NCBI RefSeq assembly: GCF_014207845.1
Contig: NZ_JACHLC010000003.1
Span: forward strand, 310,001-374,000
Direction: 5' to 3'
DNA from: Chryseobacterium shigense
Lineage (GTDB): Bacteria > Bacteroidota > Bacteroidia > Flavobacteriales > Weeksellaceae
Length of the DNA stretch: 64,000 nucleotides
Below are positions 25,234 to 34,709 of this stretch, piece by piece. The notes under the pieces were generated by a model. It was given only the letters and a program-made list of their open reading frames with translations, was not told the DNA's origin and made no database searches. Position numbers and translations under genes: made by a program. The first letter of the stretch is position 1. Every line of letters starts with the position of its first letter.

Positions 25234-26388
25234 TTAAAGCATAGGATGTCTTTCAAACTCCTTGTTGCGGTCGAATAAATACCGGTAAGTAGCCAGTTTT
25301 CTGGTGACAGTGGTATCCAGGCTTTCCGCTATTTTGATCATTTTAGGATTAAAATCTCCTATCCATTGAAGTTCAGTGGTTTTAAAATCAGTATGCTTTC
25401 TCAGATGCTGGGTTCCTTCCCAGATCATATAGCCGTCAATTCCTTTCTTTTGCCATTCCGGGATAACACCAAATACCAGGCCCACCATTTTCTCATTCTT
25501 TTTGAATTGCTTTATCCACAAAAATTTGAGTTTTTCCATAATTCCGAATGCACCGTTCAGATATTTAAACCATTGGTTTACATCCGGAAGATTCATCCAC
25601 ATGGCAATCGGCTTCTCATTTTCATACACGAACCAGGAAATATGTTCATTGATAATAGGCTTCATGGTTTTGAACATTTTCAGAACCTTTGATTCTTCCA
25701 GCTGCTTTCCCTCACCATGACCTGCCCATGCCTGATTATAGATCTCTGTAAAATCCTTTGCAAACTTAGGAAGTTCATTTTTCTTCATTGGTCTTGCAGA
25801 AATTGCCGGATTCCTGCTGTGTTTGGTATGCATCACGGTAAAAATTCTTGAAACTTCAGCAAAAATTGGTCTTGAAAAGCAAAGCTGCTCAAAATAGATT
25901 TTAAATCCATAGTTTTCAAAAAGCTCTTTATAATAAGGAAAATTGTAATTCATTCCGAATAGCGGTTCTGCAAAGCCTTCCGTCAGAAGTCCCCAGAATT
26001 TATCACGTTCTCCGAAATTAATTGGCCCGTCCATGGCTTCCATTCCTTTATTTTTAAGCCAACTTGAGCAATGGTCAAAAATAAAATCAGCGGTTTCCTG
26101 ATCATTGATACAGTCGAAAAAACCGAATCCTCCGGTAGGCTGCTTCTGCTTATAAAGCTCGGATATAAAAACTGCGACTTTGCCTACTGTTTCATTCTGT
26201 TTGTTTTTAAATAAGAATCTTGCACATTCTCCGTTCAGGAAAGATTTATTCTTTTCAGGATCGAAAATCTCTTCAATATCCTGATTTCTGGGTCTTATAT
26301 AGTTTTTGTCTTGCCGGTAAAGCTGGGCGGGAAATTCTAAAAATTCCTTTTTCTGTTTTTCGTTCTGTACTTCTTCGACAATAATCAT
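25234..26388 (-). CDS. GNAT-like (YghO-type) N-acyltransferase, substrate unknown
   Basis: A 384-residue protein with no signal peptide. The C-terminal region carries a GNAT-like segment, LVFGVIPEWQKKGIDGYMIWEG, equivalent to the acetyl-CoA binding loop (Q/RxxGxG type, here QKKGIDG). The N-terminal part (YRQDKNYIRPRNQDIEEIFDP) and the following MDGPINFGERDKFWGLLTEGF resemble a widespread uncharacterised family annotated as GNAT or YghO. The substrate is unknown. It ends at the metF terminator and diverges from folE, sharing the 89-bp upstream region with it. Its length, twice that of a single GNAT domain, suggests a tandem fold with one active half. Confidence 0.7.
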   Translation of the reverse strand: MIIVEEVQNEKQKKEFLEFPAQLYRQDKNYIRPRNQDIEEIFDPEKNKSFLNGECARFLFKNKQNETVGKVAVFISELYKQKQPTGGFGFFDCINDQETADFIFDHCSSWLKNKGMEAMDGPINFGERDKFWGLLTEGFAEPLFGMNYNFPYYKELFENYGFKIYFEQLCFSRPIFAEVSRIFTVMHTKHSRNPAISARPMKKNELPKFAKDFTEIYNQAWAGHGEGKQLEESKVLKMFKTMKPIINEHISWFVYENEKPIAMWMNLPDVNQWFKYLNGAFGIMEKLKFLWIKQFKKNEKMVGLVFGVIPEWQKKGIDGYMIWEGTQHLRKHTDFKTTELQWIGDFNPKMIKIAESLDTTVTRKLATYRYLFDRNKEFERHPML

Positions 26389-26431
26389 AGGCTAAGTTGA
26401 GAATGGATAATGTTTTTCGTTCAAAATGAAA

Positions 26432-26460
26432 TTGATGAACAGATTTTATCCGTATTTTTG
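26432..26460 (+). promoter_or_regulatory. Promoter of folE
   Basis: TTG at 26432-26434, an 18-nt spacer, then TATTTTTG at 26453-26460, a near-perfect flavobacterial promoter. The start codon lies 17 nt beyond the -7 box. Confidence 0.75.
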
Positions 26461-26477
26461 TTGCAAATTAAATAAAA

Positions 26478-27146
26478 ATGGTTGATTTTACTGATAACGA
26501 CGATGATATTTTCACTGGAAAAGAACATACGCCTATAAGGAAAGATGCTTTTGATAAATCGCCAGAGGAAAAAATAGAAAAAATTACCGAACTTTTTGGT
26601 GAAATTATGCAGACGCTGGGAATGGATATGACGGATGATTCTTTAAAAGATTCCCCAAGACGTGTTGCCAAAATGTACGTGAATGAAATTTTTGGAGGGC
26701 TGCTTCCTGAAAACAAGCCGGGAATTTCCACTTTTTCCAATAAATATAAATACCGCCAGATGTTGGTGGAAAAGGATATTACCGTGTATTCTTTCTGTGA
26801 ACACCATTTTCTGCCGATTATAGGAAGGGCTCACGTTGCCTATATTTCAAACGGTGAAGTGATAGGTCTTTCCAAGATCAACAGGATTGTGGATTATTAC
26901 GCGAAAAGGCCACAGGTTCAGGAAAGGCTGACCATGCAGATTGTAGATGCTTTGAAAGAAGCGCTGGGAACAAAAGATGTAGCCTGTATCATTGATGCAA
27001 AGCATTTGTGCGTTAACTGCAGAGGAATAAAAGATACGGCAAGTTCTACCATTACCGCAGAATTAAGTGGTATTTTCAGAACTAATCCTATCACCAGGCA
27101 GGAATTCCTGCATTATGTGGGAAGTCATGCGAAATTAGATTATTAA
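26478..27146 (+). CDS. folE: GTP cyclohydrolase I
   Basis: The 222-residue enzyme converts GTP to dihydroneopterin triphosphate, the first step of tetrahydrofolate or tetrahydrobiopterin synthesis. The zinc-site cysteine and histidine lie in SFCEHHFLPI and the second cysteine in CVNCRGIKD. The family phrases GLSKINRIVDYYAKRPQVQERLT and PRRVAKMYV are intact. The N-terminus is longer than in E. coli FolE by a short acidic extension (DFTDNDDDIFTGKEH). DinB-like 27150 begins three nt after its stop, so the two form an operon. Its folate product feeds the nearby metF/metH system, though the physical closeness may be incidental. Confidence 0.96.
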   Translation: MVDFTDNDDDIFTGKEHTPIRKDAFDKSPEEKIEKITELFGEIMQTLGMDMTDDSLKDSPRRVAKMYVNEIFGGLLPENKPGISTFSNKYKYRQMLVEKDITVYSFCEHHFLPIIGRAHVAYISNGEVIGLSKINRIVDYYAKRPQVQERLTMQIVDALKEALGTKDVACIIDAKHLCVNCRGIKDTASSTITAELSGIFRTNPITRQEFLHYVGSHAKLDY

Positions 27147-27149
27147 TAA

Positions 27150-27581
27150 ATGAACTATCAGATTCTAAAAAATATTATTGATACCGAACTGCAGAGATTT
27201 GAAACCATTTCTGAAGAAGAATGGTCATATAAAATCTCTCCGGAAAAATGGTCTAAAAAAGAAATTTTAGGGCATCTTTGCGACAGTGCATTCACCAATA
27301 TCCGAAGATTTGTAGTGACACAATATAAAGAGAACGACAATATTGTTTACGATCAGGATTTTTGGGTAAAAGCGCAGCATTATCAGAATATTCCCGTTTC
27401 GGAAATAATTGTCCTTTGGAAATCTCTGAATTTTCAAATGGTTCATACGGTAGAAAATATTCCTGATGAAGCCCTGAAAAGAACCTGTGATACCACAAAA
27501 ACAGTTCATCAGGCCTTTACATTGGAGTATATTATTCAGGATTATGTTGATCATCTTCAATATCATCTAAAAGCAATTTAA
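27150..27581 (+). CDS. DinB-like metal-dependent protein
   Basis: A 143-residue four-helix-bundle protein of the DinB_2 type. The metal-ligand histidines expected of the fold are seen in EILGHLCDSA (H about 47) and in the C-terminal DHLQYHLKAI (two histidines). No thiol-transferase-specific residues stand out, so the substrate cannot be named. The gene starts three nt after folE, and the two would be cotranscribed from the folE promoter. Some DinB proteins act as bacillithiol S-transferases, which is of interest because a bshA gene lies in this window, but that link is inference only. Confidence 0.75.
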   Translation: MNYQILKNIIDTELQRFETISEEEWSYKISPEKWSKKEILGHLCDSAFTNIRRFVVTQYKENDNIVYDQDFWVKAQHYQNIPVSEIIVLWKSLNFQMVHTVENIPDEALKRTCDTTKTVHQAFTLEYIIQDYVDHLQYHLKAI

Positions 27582-27702
27582 TAATGGTAATATTTAAAAA
27601 AGTTTCAAATAAAATTTTTCTCACAACAATTATTTGTTGCGGTTAGAATTATTTTAACTAATTTTTAAATCCTTTAATCATTGAATCTTTTAATTTAAAA
27701 AA

Positions 27703-29169
27703 ATGCAATTAAAATTATATAACTCCCTTACAGGAGAGAAAGAAATATTTAAACCGATTTTAGAAGGAAACATAGGAATGTATGTCTGCGGACCGACCGT
27801 GTACAGCAATGTACACTTGGGAAATGTAAGAACATTTCTTTCCTTTGATTTTATATACCGTAGCCTGATGCATTTGGGGTATAAAGTAAGATATGTAAGA
27901 AACATCACCGATGCAGGCCACCTTACAGACGACGGAAATGTAGATAACGACAGATTCGTGAAGCAGACCCGCCTTGAAAAGCTGGAACCTATGGAAATCG
28001 TACAGAAATACACGGTTGATTTTCATAAAGTGCTGGAAATGTTTAACCTTCTTCCTCCCAACATTGAACCTACAGCAACCGGCCATATTGTAGAACAGAT
28101 TGAGCTTACGCAGAAACTTATTGAAAGAGGTTTTGCCTATGAAAGCAACGGCTCCGTATACTTCGATGTTCTGGAATACAATAAAAGAGGCCTGAATTAC
28201 GGTGAACTCTCAAAACGTAATATCGAAGAGCTTTTTGCCAATACCCGCGACCTTGACGGACAGGGCGAAAAGAAAAACCCACAGGATTTTGCACTGTGGA
28301 AAAAAGCTTCTCCTGTACACATTATGAGATGGAATTCTCCATGGGGTGAAGGTTTCCCGGGATGGCACCTTGAATGTACTGCAATGAGCACTAAATATTT
28401 AGGTGAAAAATTTGATATCCACGGTGGAGGTATGGACCTTAAATTCCCACATCATGAATGTGAAATAGCACAGGGAAAAGCATGCAACGATATTGCTCCG
28501 GTTAATTACTGGATGCACGCTAACATGCTGACGATGAACTCCCAGCGTATGAGTAAATCTACAGGAAATTATATCCTTCCGATGCAGTTGGTTACCGGAG
28601 AAAATGATTTCTTTGAAAAACCTTTCCATCCTTCTATCGTGCGTTTCTGCTTCCTGCAGGCACATTACAGAAGTGTGCTGGATATTTCCAATGATGCGAT
28701 GATTGCCAGTGAAAAAGGCTTCATCAGGTTAATGGAAGCCGTTAAAGTATTGAATTCTGTTGCTCCGGATAATGAAAAGCAGTCTGAATTCAGTCTTCAG
28801 GAATGGAAAGATAAATGTTATGATGCTTTAAATGATGATTTCAATTCTCCGATCCTGATCGCTCACTTATTTGAAGCCGTAAAATATATTTTCGCTTTAA
28901 ATGACGGTAAAGAGACAATCTCTTCAGCAGGTCTTGAAGATCTGAAATCAACTTTAAATGCTTTTATATATGATGTTCTTGGACTTCAGAATATAGAGGA
29001 AAACAATAACGAAAAGCTTGACCAGACTTTAAAAGTTTTAATAGAACTGAGAAATCAGGCAAGAAAATCAAAAAACTTCGAACTTTCAGACCAGATCAGG
29101 GATAAACTGCTCGCTGAAGGTATTGAATTGAAAGACGGAAGAGACGGAACAACCTACGTTCTGAACTAA
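27703..29169 (+). CDS. cysS: Cysteinyl-tRNA synthetase
   Basis: The 488-residue class I aminoacyl-tRNA synthetase charges tRNA-Cys. The HIGH-like motif is [10 protein letters not shown] near residue 35 and the KMSKS motif is [10 protein letters not shown] near residue 285. The zinc ligands expected of CysRS are visible: Cys in MYVCGPTVY, Cys in HLECTAMS and His/Glu in FPHHECEIA. Length and order are normal. The C-terminal anticodon-binding part ([17 protein letters not shown]) is intact. The gene follows an A/T-rich 121-bp leader with small hairpins and is closed by a strong terminator, so it appears monocistronic. Confidence 0.97.
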   Translation: MQLKLYNSLTGEKEIFKPILEGNIGMYVCGPTVYSNVHLGNVRTFLSFDFIYRSLMHLGYKVRYVRNITDAGHLTDDGNVDNDRFVKQTRLEKLEPMEIVQKYTVDFHKVLEMFNLLPPNIEPTATGHIVEQIELTQKLIERGFAYESNGSVYFDVLEYNKRGLNYGELSKRNIEELFANTRDLDGQGEKKNPQDFALWKKASPVHIMRWNSPWGEGFPGWHLECTAMSTKYLGEKFDIHGGGMDLKFPHHECEIAQGKACNDIAPVNYWMHANMLTMNSQRMSKSTGNYILPMQLVTGENDFFEKPFHPSIVRFCFLQAHYRSVLDISNDAMIASEKGFIRLMEAVKVLNSVAPDNEKQSEFSLQEWKDKCYDALNDDFNSPILIAHLFEAVKYIFALNDGKETISSAGLEDLKSTLNAFIYDVLGLQNIEENNNEKLDQTLKVLIELRNQARKSKNFELSDQIRDKLLAEGIELKDGRDGTTYVLN

Positions 29170-29190
29170 ACTTCCCAATAAATAATATAG

Positions 29191-29218
29191 CTCCCACAGA
29201 CTATGTAATCTGTGGGAG
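29191..29218 (+). terminator. Rho-independent terminator after cysS
   Basis: CTCCCACAGA (29191-29200) pairs with TCTGTGGGAG (29209-29218), followed by TTTTTTTG. The remaining 216 bp to the next gene are A/T rich and show no gene. Confidence 0.92.
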
Positions 29219-29434
29219 TTTTTTTGTTTGGTGGTGGAAACTTATTTTCACAATTAAAACTTTTGCGTTTAAAAAAATCATCATAATCATAAAAATTAGA
29301 GTTATCATAATATCAGTGTTTATATTAAATGATTGTAAATGTTATGCAAATAGTATTATTTTTTTGTGATTCAATATGTAAATTGTGTAACTTAGTTATA
29401 CTAAAATGATTACGAATCTAAATTCTACTATTGT

Positions 29435-30601
29435 ATGAAAAAACATTTATTCCCTCTTTTCCTGCTTGTGTTGGGTGCCAATGTCCAGGCACAGCAGGAC
29501 TTTTTTGCGATTGCCGGAAAAGACACTTCCAGCATAGTTTTTAGTGATTTCCGCGTTATGGATGCCGCGAGCGGGGCTTCCGGAGAGAAAATATTTTCGG
29601 CAGATGCTGCTCCAAAAGTTTTTTCCCAGGAAAGAAAAGGCCCTGTATTGGAAGATAAAAACTCTTACAACAATTCCCAGGCAGTGACAATGGCGGCTCT
29701 GGCCTACGATCCATCAAACAATAATTTGGTGTATATGCCAATGTTTTCGTCAAATATTTATGTTTTGAATGCCAAAACTAAAGAAATCACCCTTGTGGAA
29801 AATACCGTTTCAAAAGTCACTTCCTGTGATATCAATTCTCACATAACAAGGATGGCTACAGGATATGACGGAAATATTTATGCCCTTAATAATGCAGGTA
29901 CACAACTGTTGCAGATCGGTAAAAAAGGCGGTCAGTATACGGTTAGTGATCTTGGTATTATCAAAGATGATGCTTCCAACGGGAAATATTCATTTACGGC
30001 AATGGAAACCGGCTTTGGCGGGGACATGATAGCTGATGCTGAAAATAATTTTTATGTTTTCTCAGCTTCCGGAAATGTTTTTAAAGTCATTGCAAAAGAA
30101 TTGAAAGCGAAATTTGTAGGAAAAATTTCAGGAATTCCTGATAGTTACTCAGTGAACGGTTCCGCTGTTAATTCTAGAGGAAAAGTAATCGTTGCAAGTG
30201 CCAAAGGCGATAACTTATATGAAGTGGATATGCAAACCCTTCAGGCGAAAGCTCTTCCGGGTGGAGAAAAACCGCATATTTACGATCTTGCGAGCAAATA
30301 CTTTATCAATGACAGAGCTTCTTCAGTCAGCACACTGGCAAATATCGATATCTATCCAACCAGAGTAGACGAACATTTCATCAACGTTACTGCAAATGAT
30401 AAAGCTGTTAAAGGCAATCTGAGTCTCAGTATTTTTGATATTTCCGGTAAAAATGTGATGAAGCAAAACCTGGCAGTAAAAGACAATTCATTGAATCAGC
30501 AGGTTTATCTTAAAAATCTGGTTAGCGGAGCATACCTTGTAAACATTGCAGATGAATCCGGTAAAGTAATACTGAATAAAAAAATTCTTGTTACAAAATA
30601 A
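29435..30601 (+). CDS. Secreted protein with type IX secretion C-terminal domain
   Basis: A 388-residue exported protein. Residues 1-19 form a signal peptide (MKKHLFPLFLLVLGANVQA, cleaved before QQDF). The central part (about 60-300) looks like a beta-propeller, with repeated strand-loop phrases such as NNLVYMPMFSSNIYVL and YDGNIYALNNAGTQLLQI. The last 80 residues have the pattern of a type A T9SS sorting domain: a repeated beta-sandwich with IFDISGKNV, LKNLVSGAYLVNI and a C-terminal KKILVTK. So it is probably secreted or cell-surface attached through the type IX system. Function unknown. It shares no obvious operon with the neighbours. Confidence 0.82.
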   Translation: MKKHLFPLFLLVLGANVQAQQDFFAIAGKDTSSIVFSDFRVMDAASGASGEKIFSADAAPKVFSQERKGPVLEDKNSYNNSQAVTMAALAYDPSNNNLVYMPMFSSNIYVLNAKTKEITLVENTVSKVTSCDINSHITRMATGYDGNIYALNNAGTQLLQIGKKGGQYTVSDLGIIKDDASNGKYSFTAMETGFGGDMIADAENNFYVFSASGNVFKVIAKELKAKFVGKISGIPDSYSVNGSAVNSRGKVIVASAKGDNLYEVDMQTLQAKALPGGEKPHIYDLASKYFINDRASSVSTLANIDIYPTRVDEHFINVTANDKAVKGNLSLSIFDISGKNVMKQNLAVKDNSLNQQVYLKNLVSGAYLVNIADESGKVILNKKILVTK

Positions 30602-30644
30602 CAGTTTAAACTATTTTGAGGATAAATAAACTCCAATAAAAACT

Positions 30645-30676
30645 AAAACCTTTTCAAGTTATTTTGGAGAGGTTTT
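30645..30676 (+). terminator. Probable terminator after the type IX cargo gene
   Basis: AAAACCT (30645-30651) pairs with AGGTTTT (30670-30676), followed by more T. A competing outer stem, CTCCAA (30631-30636) with TTGGAG (30664-30669), also exists. Confidence 0.6.
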
Positions 30677-30747
30677 TTAATGATTATTTGATCTTCAATA
30701 AATTTTGTTTTTCGATATTAAAATGTATTTTTATAAAAAAAATATAG

Positions 30748-33402
30748 ATGAAGTTATACTTTAGTGTAGGATATAATGTGAAGGCCGGACAGAATCTGCA
30801 GCTATTGATTGTAGATAGTGAAGGTGCTGCTGTCCAGACTCATACCATGTTTTATGCAGAAAACGGCATATGGAAATGTGAAGTAGATTATTTTTCAAAA
30901 TCAGTTTCATATAAATATCAGATTGCAGACGAAAAAGGAGTTATCCTGAGAGAAGAATTTGTCCTGCACCACCTTAATTTCCCTCACAACTATAAGGAAT
31001 TTGTCATTTTTGATGAATGGAGCAATAAAAATTTCCCTGAGAATTATTTAAACAATAAAATTCTTTATAATAAACTCAACCAGTTTGTTCCTGAAAAAGC
31101 TGCAGTTTTAAAAAAGCATACCCATTTATTCAGGATTGAAGCGCCTGTTTACAATCCGGACTGGGAAATTGCCCTATTCGGAAGTACGGCTTCTTTAGGA
31201 AACTGGAATTACGATAATGCAATCCGTCTTTTACAGACAGACTTTGGAATCTGGGAAATCTCTCTTGAAATTCCTGAAAACGAATTTATCCAGTTTAAAT
31301 ACTGTATTTACAGCAAAAAAGAAGGAAAAATTATTGACGTTGAAACCGGTGAGAACAGGTTCACTGTTGCCAATCAGCTTAAAGATGTGCTGCAGATTGT
31401 TTCCAGTCATTACTTTAAATTTAAGTCTTACCAGATGTATCATGATGCTGGTGTGGCAGTTCCTGTATTTTCCCTGAGAAGCGGGGACGGTTTTGGAGTT
31501 GGAGAATTTTCAGATATTAAGAAACTTGCTGACTGGACTAAGGAAACTAACTTGGGAATTATCCAGATCCTTCCGATTAATGATACAACTGCCAATTATT
31601 CATGGACAGATTCTTATCCTTATGCGGCTGTTTCTGTCTATGCTCTGCATCCGCAGTATATTTCCCTGGAAAACCTTAATTTTGCTTTACCGGAAGAATT
31701 AGTTTCTGAATACCAGGCTGAAAAAGAAGCGTTAAATGCTCTTGACCTGATTGATTATGAAAGAATGATCGAAAGCAAATGGAAATTTTTAAAAGCTGTT
31801 TTCAATGCAGAAAAAGAAAAGATCTATAAAGACAGGAACTTTAAGAAATTCATAAAGGATAACGATTACTGGCTTACTCCTTATGCCGCATTCTGTGTGC
31901 TTAGGGACAAATATAAAACCCCGAATTTCAACGACTGGAAAACCCATAAAAAATATATAGCAGGAAAAATCTCACAGTTTTTTACTCCAAAAAGTAAAGA
32001 TTATGATGCTTCCATGCTTCATGCCTGGGTACAGTACCAGCTTCATTTACAGTTGAAAGATGCCGTAGATTATACCCACAGCTTAGGCGTTTCCTTAAAA
32101 GGGGACCTTCCGATAGGAATCTACAGGCATTCAGTAGAAGCATGGACAGAACCTGAGCTTTTCGGAATGGATTTTCAGGCGGGAGCACCACCGGACCAAT
32201 TTACAGAGTTGGGCCAGAACTGGGAATTCCCGACGTATAACTGGGAAGCCATGAAAGAAGACGACTACCGCTGGTGGAAAAACAGATTCAAAGCCCTTGA
32301 ACAGTATTTCGATGCCATGAGGATCGACCATATCTTAGGGTTTTTCAGGATATGGAGAATGCCGATTTCCGCTACACAAGGGATTTTAGGGTATTTTTAT
32401 CCTGCAGTTCCTATTGTTCTTGATGAATTTAAAGCAAGACATATCCCTTTTGATTTCAACAGATATTGTAAGCCTTACATCAATGAAAGAATCCTGTGGG
32501 AATATTTCGGGGAAGAAGCCAATAAAGTTTTTGAATTTATCAACAACAATCATAACGGAACATATTCATTTAAAGAAGAATTTGATACTCAGAGAAAGCT
32601 TGCGGAATTTTTCAAAAAAAATCCGAGAGGTTTTATTGAAGAAAAACTTATTTCCTTATGCGCCAATGTTTTATTCCTTACCGAAGAAAGAAACGGTGAA
32701 ACGGTTTACCACCCAAGATTTAATGTGTACAACACCGATTCCTATAAAAACCTTTCAGAATGGGAAAGAAAAGCAATATACGAGCTGTACCATGATTACT
32801 TCTTCAGAAGACAGGATCATTTATGGTATGAAAAAGCAATGGAAAAACTTCCGGTTATCCTTAACGCAACAAAAATGCTCATCTGCGGTGAAGACCTTGG
32901 CATGGTCCCTGCCTGTGTCCCTGTTGTAATGGATGAACTGGCTATCATTGCGCTAAAAGTACAGCGAATGCCATCGGAGAATATTCCGTTTTACAATCCC
33001 AAAAAAGCTGATTATATGAATGTGGTAACAGCCTCTTCACATGACAGCTCCACATTGAGACAATGGTGGAAAGAAGATCATGCATTAACCCAGAAATACT
33101 TTAATCAACAGCTTGTTCAGTACGGTAAAGCTCCCGGTGAAATGGATTCCCATATCGCTGAAATCATCATGAAACAGCACCTTTATACTGAAGCAATGCT
33201 GGCCGTTTTCCCGATTCAGGAATTTCTGGCTACCGATCCGGAACTTACCAATTCGAATATGGATAATGAAAGGATCAATAATCCAGCAGTTTTCCCTCAT
33301 TACTGGCGGTACAGAATGCATGTAAAGCTTGAAGACCTTACAGGCAGGGAATCCTTCAATGAAAAAATTGCCTATTGGATAAAAGATAGTGGAAGAATGT
33401 AA
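30748..33402 (+). CDS. malQ: 4-alpha-glucanotransferase with N-terminal starch-binding domains
   Basis: An 884-residue GH77 enzyme that disproportionates maltooligosaccharides. The N-terminal 250 residues form two CBM20-like starch-binding domains (MKLYFSVGYNVKAGQNLQLL; LFGSTASLGNWNYDNAIRLL). The catalytic barrel holds LRSGDGFGVGEFSDIKKLADW, the nucleophile Asp in MRIDHILGFFRIW, the acid/base Glu in CGEDLGMVP, and the transition-state Asp in SSHDSSTLRQWW. The two CBM20 modules give a length far above that of simple MalQ (about 500-690) and are typical of this type of bacterial/plant DPE2-like enzyme. No signal peptide, hence cytoplasmic. It is preceded and followed by terminators, so it stands alone. 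Confidence 0.93.
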   Translation: MKLYFSVGYNVKAGQNLQLLIVDSEGAAVQTHTMFYAENGIWKCEVDYFSKSVSYKYQIADEKGVILREEFVLHHLNFPHNYKEFVIFDEWSNKNFPENYLNNKILYNKLNQFVPEKAAVLKKHTHLFRIEAPVYNPDWEIALFGSTASLGNWNYDNAIRLLQTDFGIWEISLEIPENEFIQFKYCIYSKKEGKIIDVETGENRFTVANQLKDVLQIVSSHYFKFKSYQMYHDAGVAVPVFSLRSGDGFGVGEFSDIKKLADWTKETNLGIIQILPINDTTANYSWTDSYPYAAVSVYALHPQYISLENLNFALPEELVSEYQAEKEALNALDLIDYERMIESKWKFLKAVFNAEKEKIYKDRNFKKFIKDNDYWLTPYAAFCVLRDKYKTPNFNDWKTHKKYIAGKISQFFTPKSKDYDASMLHAWVQYQLHLQLKDAVDYTHSLGVSLKGDLPIGIYRHSVEAWTEPELFGMDFQAGAPPDQFTELGQNWEFPTYNWEAMKEDDYRWWKNRFKALEQYFDAMRIDHILGFFRIWRMPISATQGILGYFYPAVPIVLDEFKARHIPFDFNRYCKPYINERILWEYFGEEANKVFEFINNNHNGTYSFKEEFDTQRKLAEFFKKNPRGFIEEKLISLCANVLFLTEERNGETVYHPRFNVYNTDSYKNLSEWERKAIYELYHDYFFRRQDHLWYEKAMEKLPVILNATKMLICGEDLGMVPACVPVVMDELAIIALKVQRMPSENIPFYNPKKADYMNVVTASSHDSSTLRQWWKEDHALTQKYFNQQLVQYGKAPGEMDSHIAEIIMKQHLYTEAMLAVFPIQEFLATDPELTNSNMDNERINNPAVFPHYWRYRMHVKLEDLTGRESFNEKIAYWIKDSGRM

Positions 33403-33439
33403 ATTTAACATCTGATTATCAATTAGTTAATTGTAAATT

Positions 33440-33473
33440 AAAAGAAGTTTGATCTTAGGATTTAACTTCTTTT
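33440..33473 (+). terminator. Terminator after malQ
   Basis: AAAAGAAGTT (33440-33449) pairs with AACTTCTTTT (33464-33473), then more T. Confidence 0.75.
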
Positions 33474-33493
33474 TTGTATTTATATCCAAAAGA

Positions 33494-33511
33494 TAGAATA
33501 GAGATATTCTA
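33494..33511 (+). promoter_or_regulatory. Perfect palindrome TAGAATA-GAGA-TATTCTA
   Basis: A 7+4+7 perfect dyad 30 nt before the start of the GGFRG-repeat protein gene. It could be an operator or a small leader hairpin. Confidence 0.4.
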
Positions 33512-33541
33512 CTATATACTAACCAATTAACGACTATAGAG

Positions 33542-34540
33542 ATGAAAAAAATATTTTTGGGATTAGCTTTGGGACTGGCAGCTTTGTCTTCCGCCCAGCA
33601 GTATCCAAATAACGGATGGGGGGACGACGGATATTATCAGAATGGGAATGGATACGGAAACGGAAATGGAGACGGTTATTATAATGATGAAGATGACAAA
33701 AATTATTTCCCGGACGATTATTATTATAACTATCCGCAGGATTATTATCCAAATGATTATTACCAGGGATATTATAATGACTACAGGAACAGCATCGTCA
33801 ATATCAACTGGAATGTTTTCTTCAGAGACAACAGGTTAAACCAGTGGCAGATTGATCAGGTTTTAAGGCTTAATAACTTATATGTGAGCTTTTCTACATG
33901 GGATAACTTTTACAGATACAATCCGGACAGATGGTATTATGACAGATTCTATGCATTACAAAGAATTTTAGGGCCAAGAGTATTTGTAGTTTTCCAAAAC
34001 AATTATTACCGCGGAATGAGCCCTGTTACTTACTTCCAGAACTACAGAAGAACATATTATACACCAAGATATGCAGTAATGCCAAGATACAGAAATGTAA
34101 ATATCAATGTATATAGAGTAGACAGAGCAAGATTTGGAAGAATGAACAATCCAACCCTGAATGTGGTAAGAACCAGCAGCAGACCGGACAATGGTTTTAG
34201 AAATTCCGTAAGAGAAGGCAGTGCAGGAGGTTTCCGCGGACAGGCTGGTAACAACGGATTCCGTAATGATAACAATGGAGTAAGAAATAACGGAGGATTC
34301 AGAGGTAATTCTGAAAATAATGGAAATCGCGACGGATTTGGAAATAATGGAGGTTTCAGAGGAAACAGCAATGAAGCAAACAGAGAAAGAACCCCGCAAA
34401 GAGAAAATAACAGCGGTGGATTTAGAGGAAACGGAGGAGGTTTCAGATCTGAAAGTTCATCCTCAAGACCACAGAACAACCGCAGCAGTGAAAACAGAAG
34501 TAGCGGTGGTTTCAGAAGCCGTTTGGCAAGTAGCAGATAA
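33542..34540 (+). CDS. Secreted low-complexity protein with GGFRG repeats
   Basis: A 332-residue protein that I cannot assign to a named family. A signal peptide (MKKIFLGLALGLAALSSAQ) is followed by a Tyr/Asn/Gly/Asp-rich stretch (about 20-85; YYNDEDDKNYFPDDYYYNYP), a conserved-looking region rich in Arg, Tyr and Trp (about 85-210: INWNVFFRDNRLNQWQIDQV, NPDRWYYDRFYALQRILGP), and a C-terminal segment (about 215-332) with at least six GGFRGN/GGFRGQ-like repeats. The predicted composition is strongly basic and disordered, similar in style to RGG-box proteins, but it is exported. The gene stands between its own palindrome and a terminator. Binding to polyanions such as eDNA or polysaccharide is a guess. 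Confidence 0.7.
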   Translation: MKKIFLGLALGLAALSSAQQYPNNGWGDDGYYQNGNGYGNGNGDGYYNDEDDKNYFPDDYYYNYPQDYYPNDYYQGYYNDYRNSIVNINWNVFFRDNRLNQWQIDQVLRLNNLYVSFSTWDNFYRYNPDRWYYDRFYALQRILGPRVFVVFQNNYYRGMSPVTYFQNYRRTYYTPRYAVMPRYRNVNINVYRVDRARFGRMNNPTLNVVRTSSRPDNGFRNSVREGSAGGFRGQAGNNGFRNDNNGVRNNGGFRGNSENNGNRDGFGNNGGFRGNSNEANRERTPQRENNSGGFRGNGGGFRSESSSSRPQNNRSSENRSSGGFRSRLASSR

Positions 34541-34571
34541 TAATTTTCATATATTATATTTAAGTGGTGTG

Positions 34572-34597
34572 AAGGGCAGATTTCAGGATCTGTCCTT
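34572..34597 (+). terminator. Terminator after the GGFRG-repeat gene
   Basis: AAGGGCAGAT (34572-34581) pairs with ATCTGTCCTT (34588-34597) with one G-U, followed by a T tract. Confidence 0.88.
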
Positions 34598-34709
34598 TTT
34601 TTATTACTTTAATATTAAAATTTAACATTTTTTATGAATATTTCGGTTTAACTTATCTTTTAACTAATAATCAAAAAGATGTATAACAATTAATTAAATA
34701 TTTTTTAAG

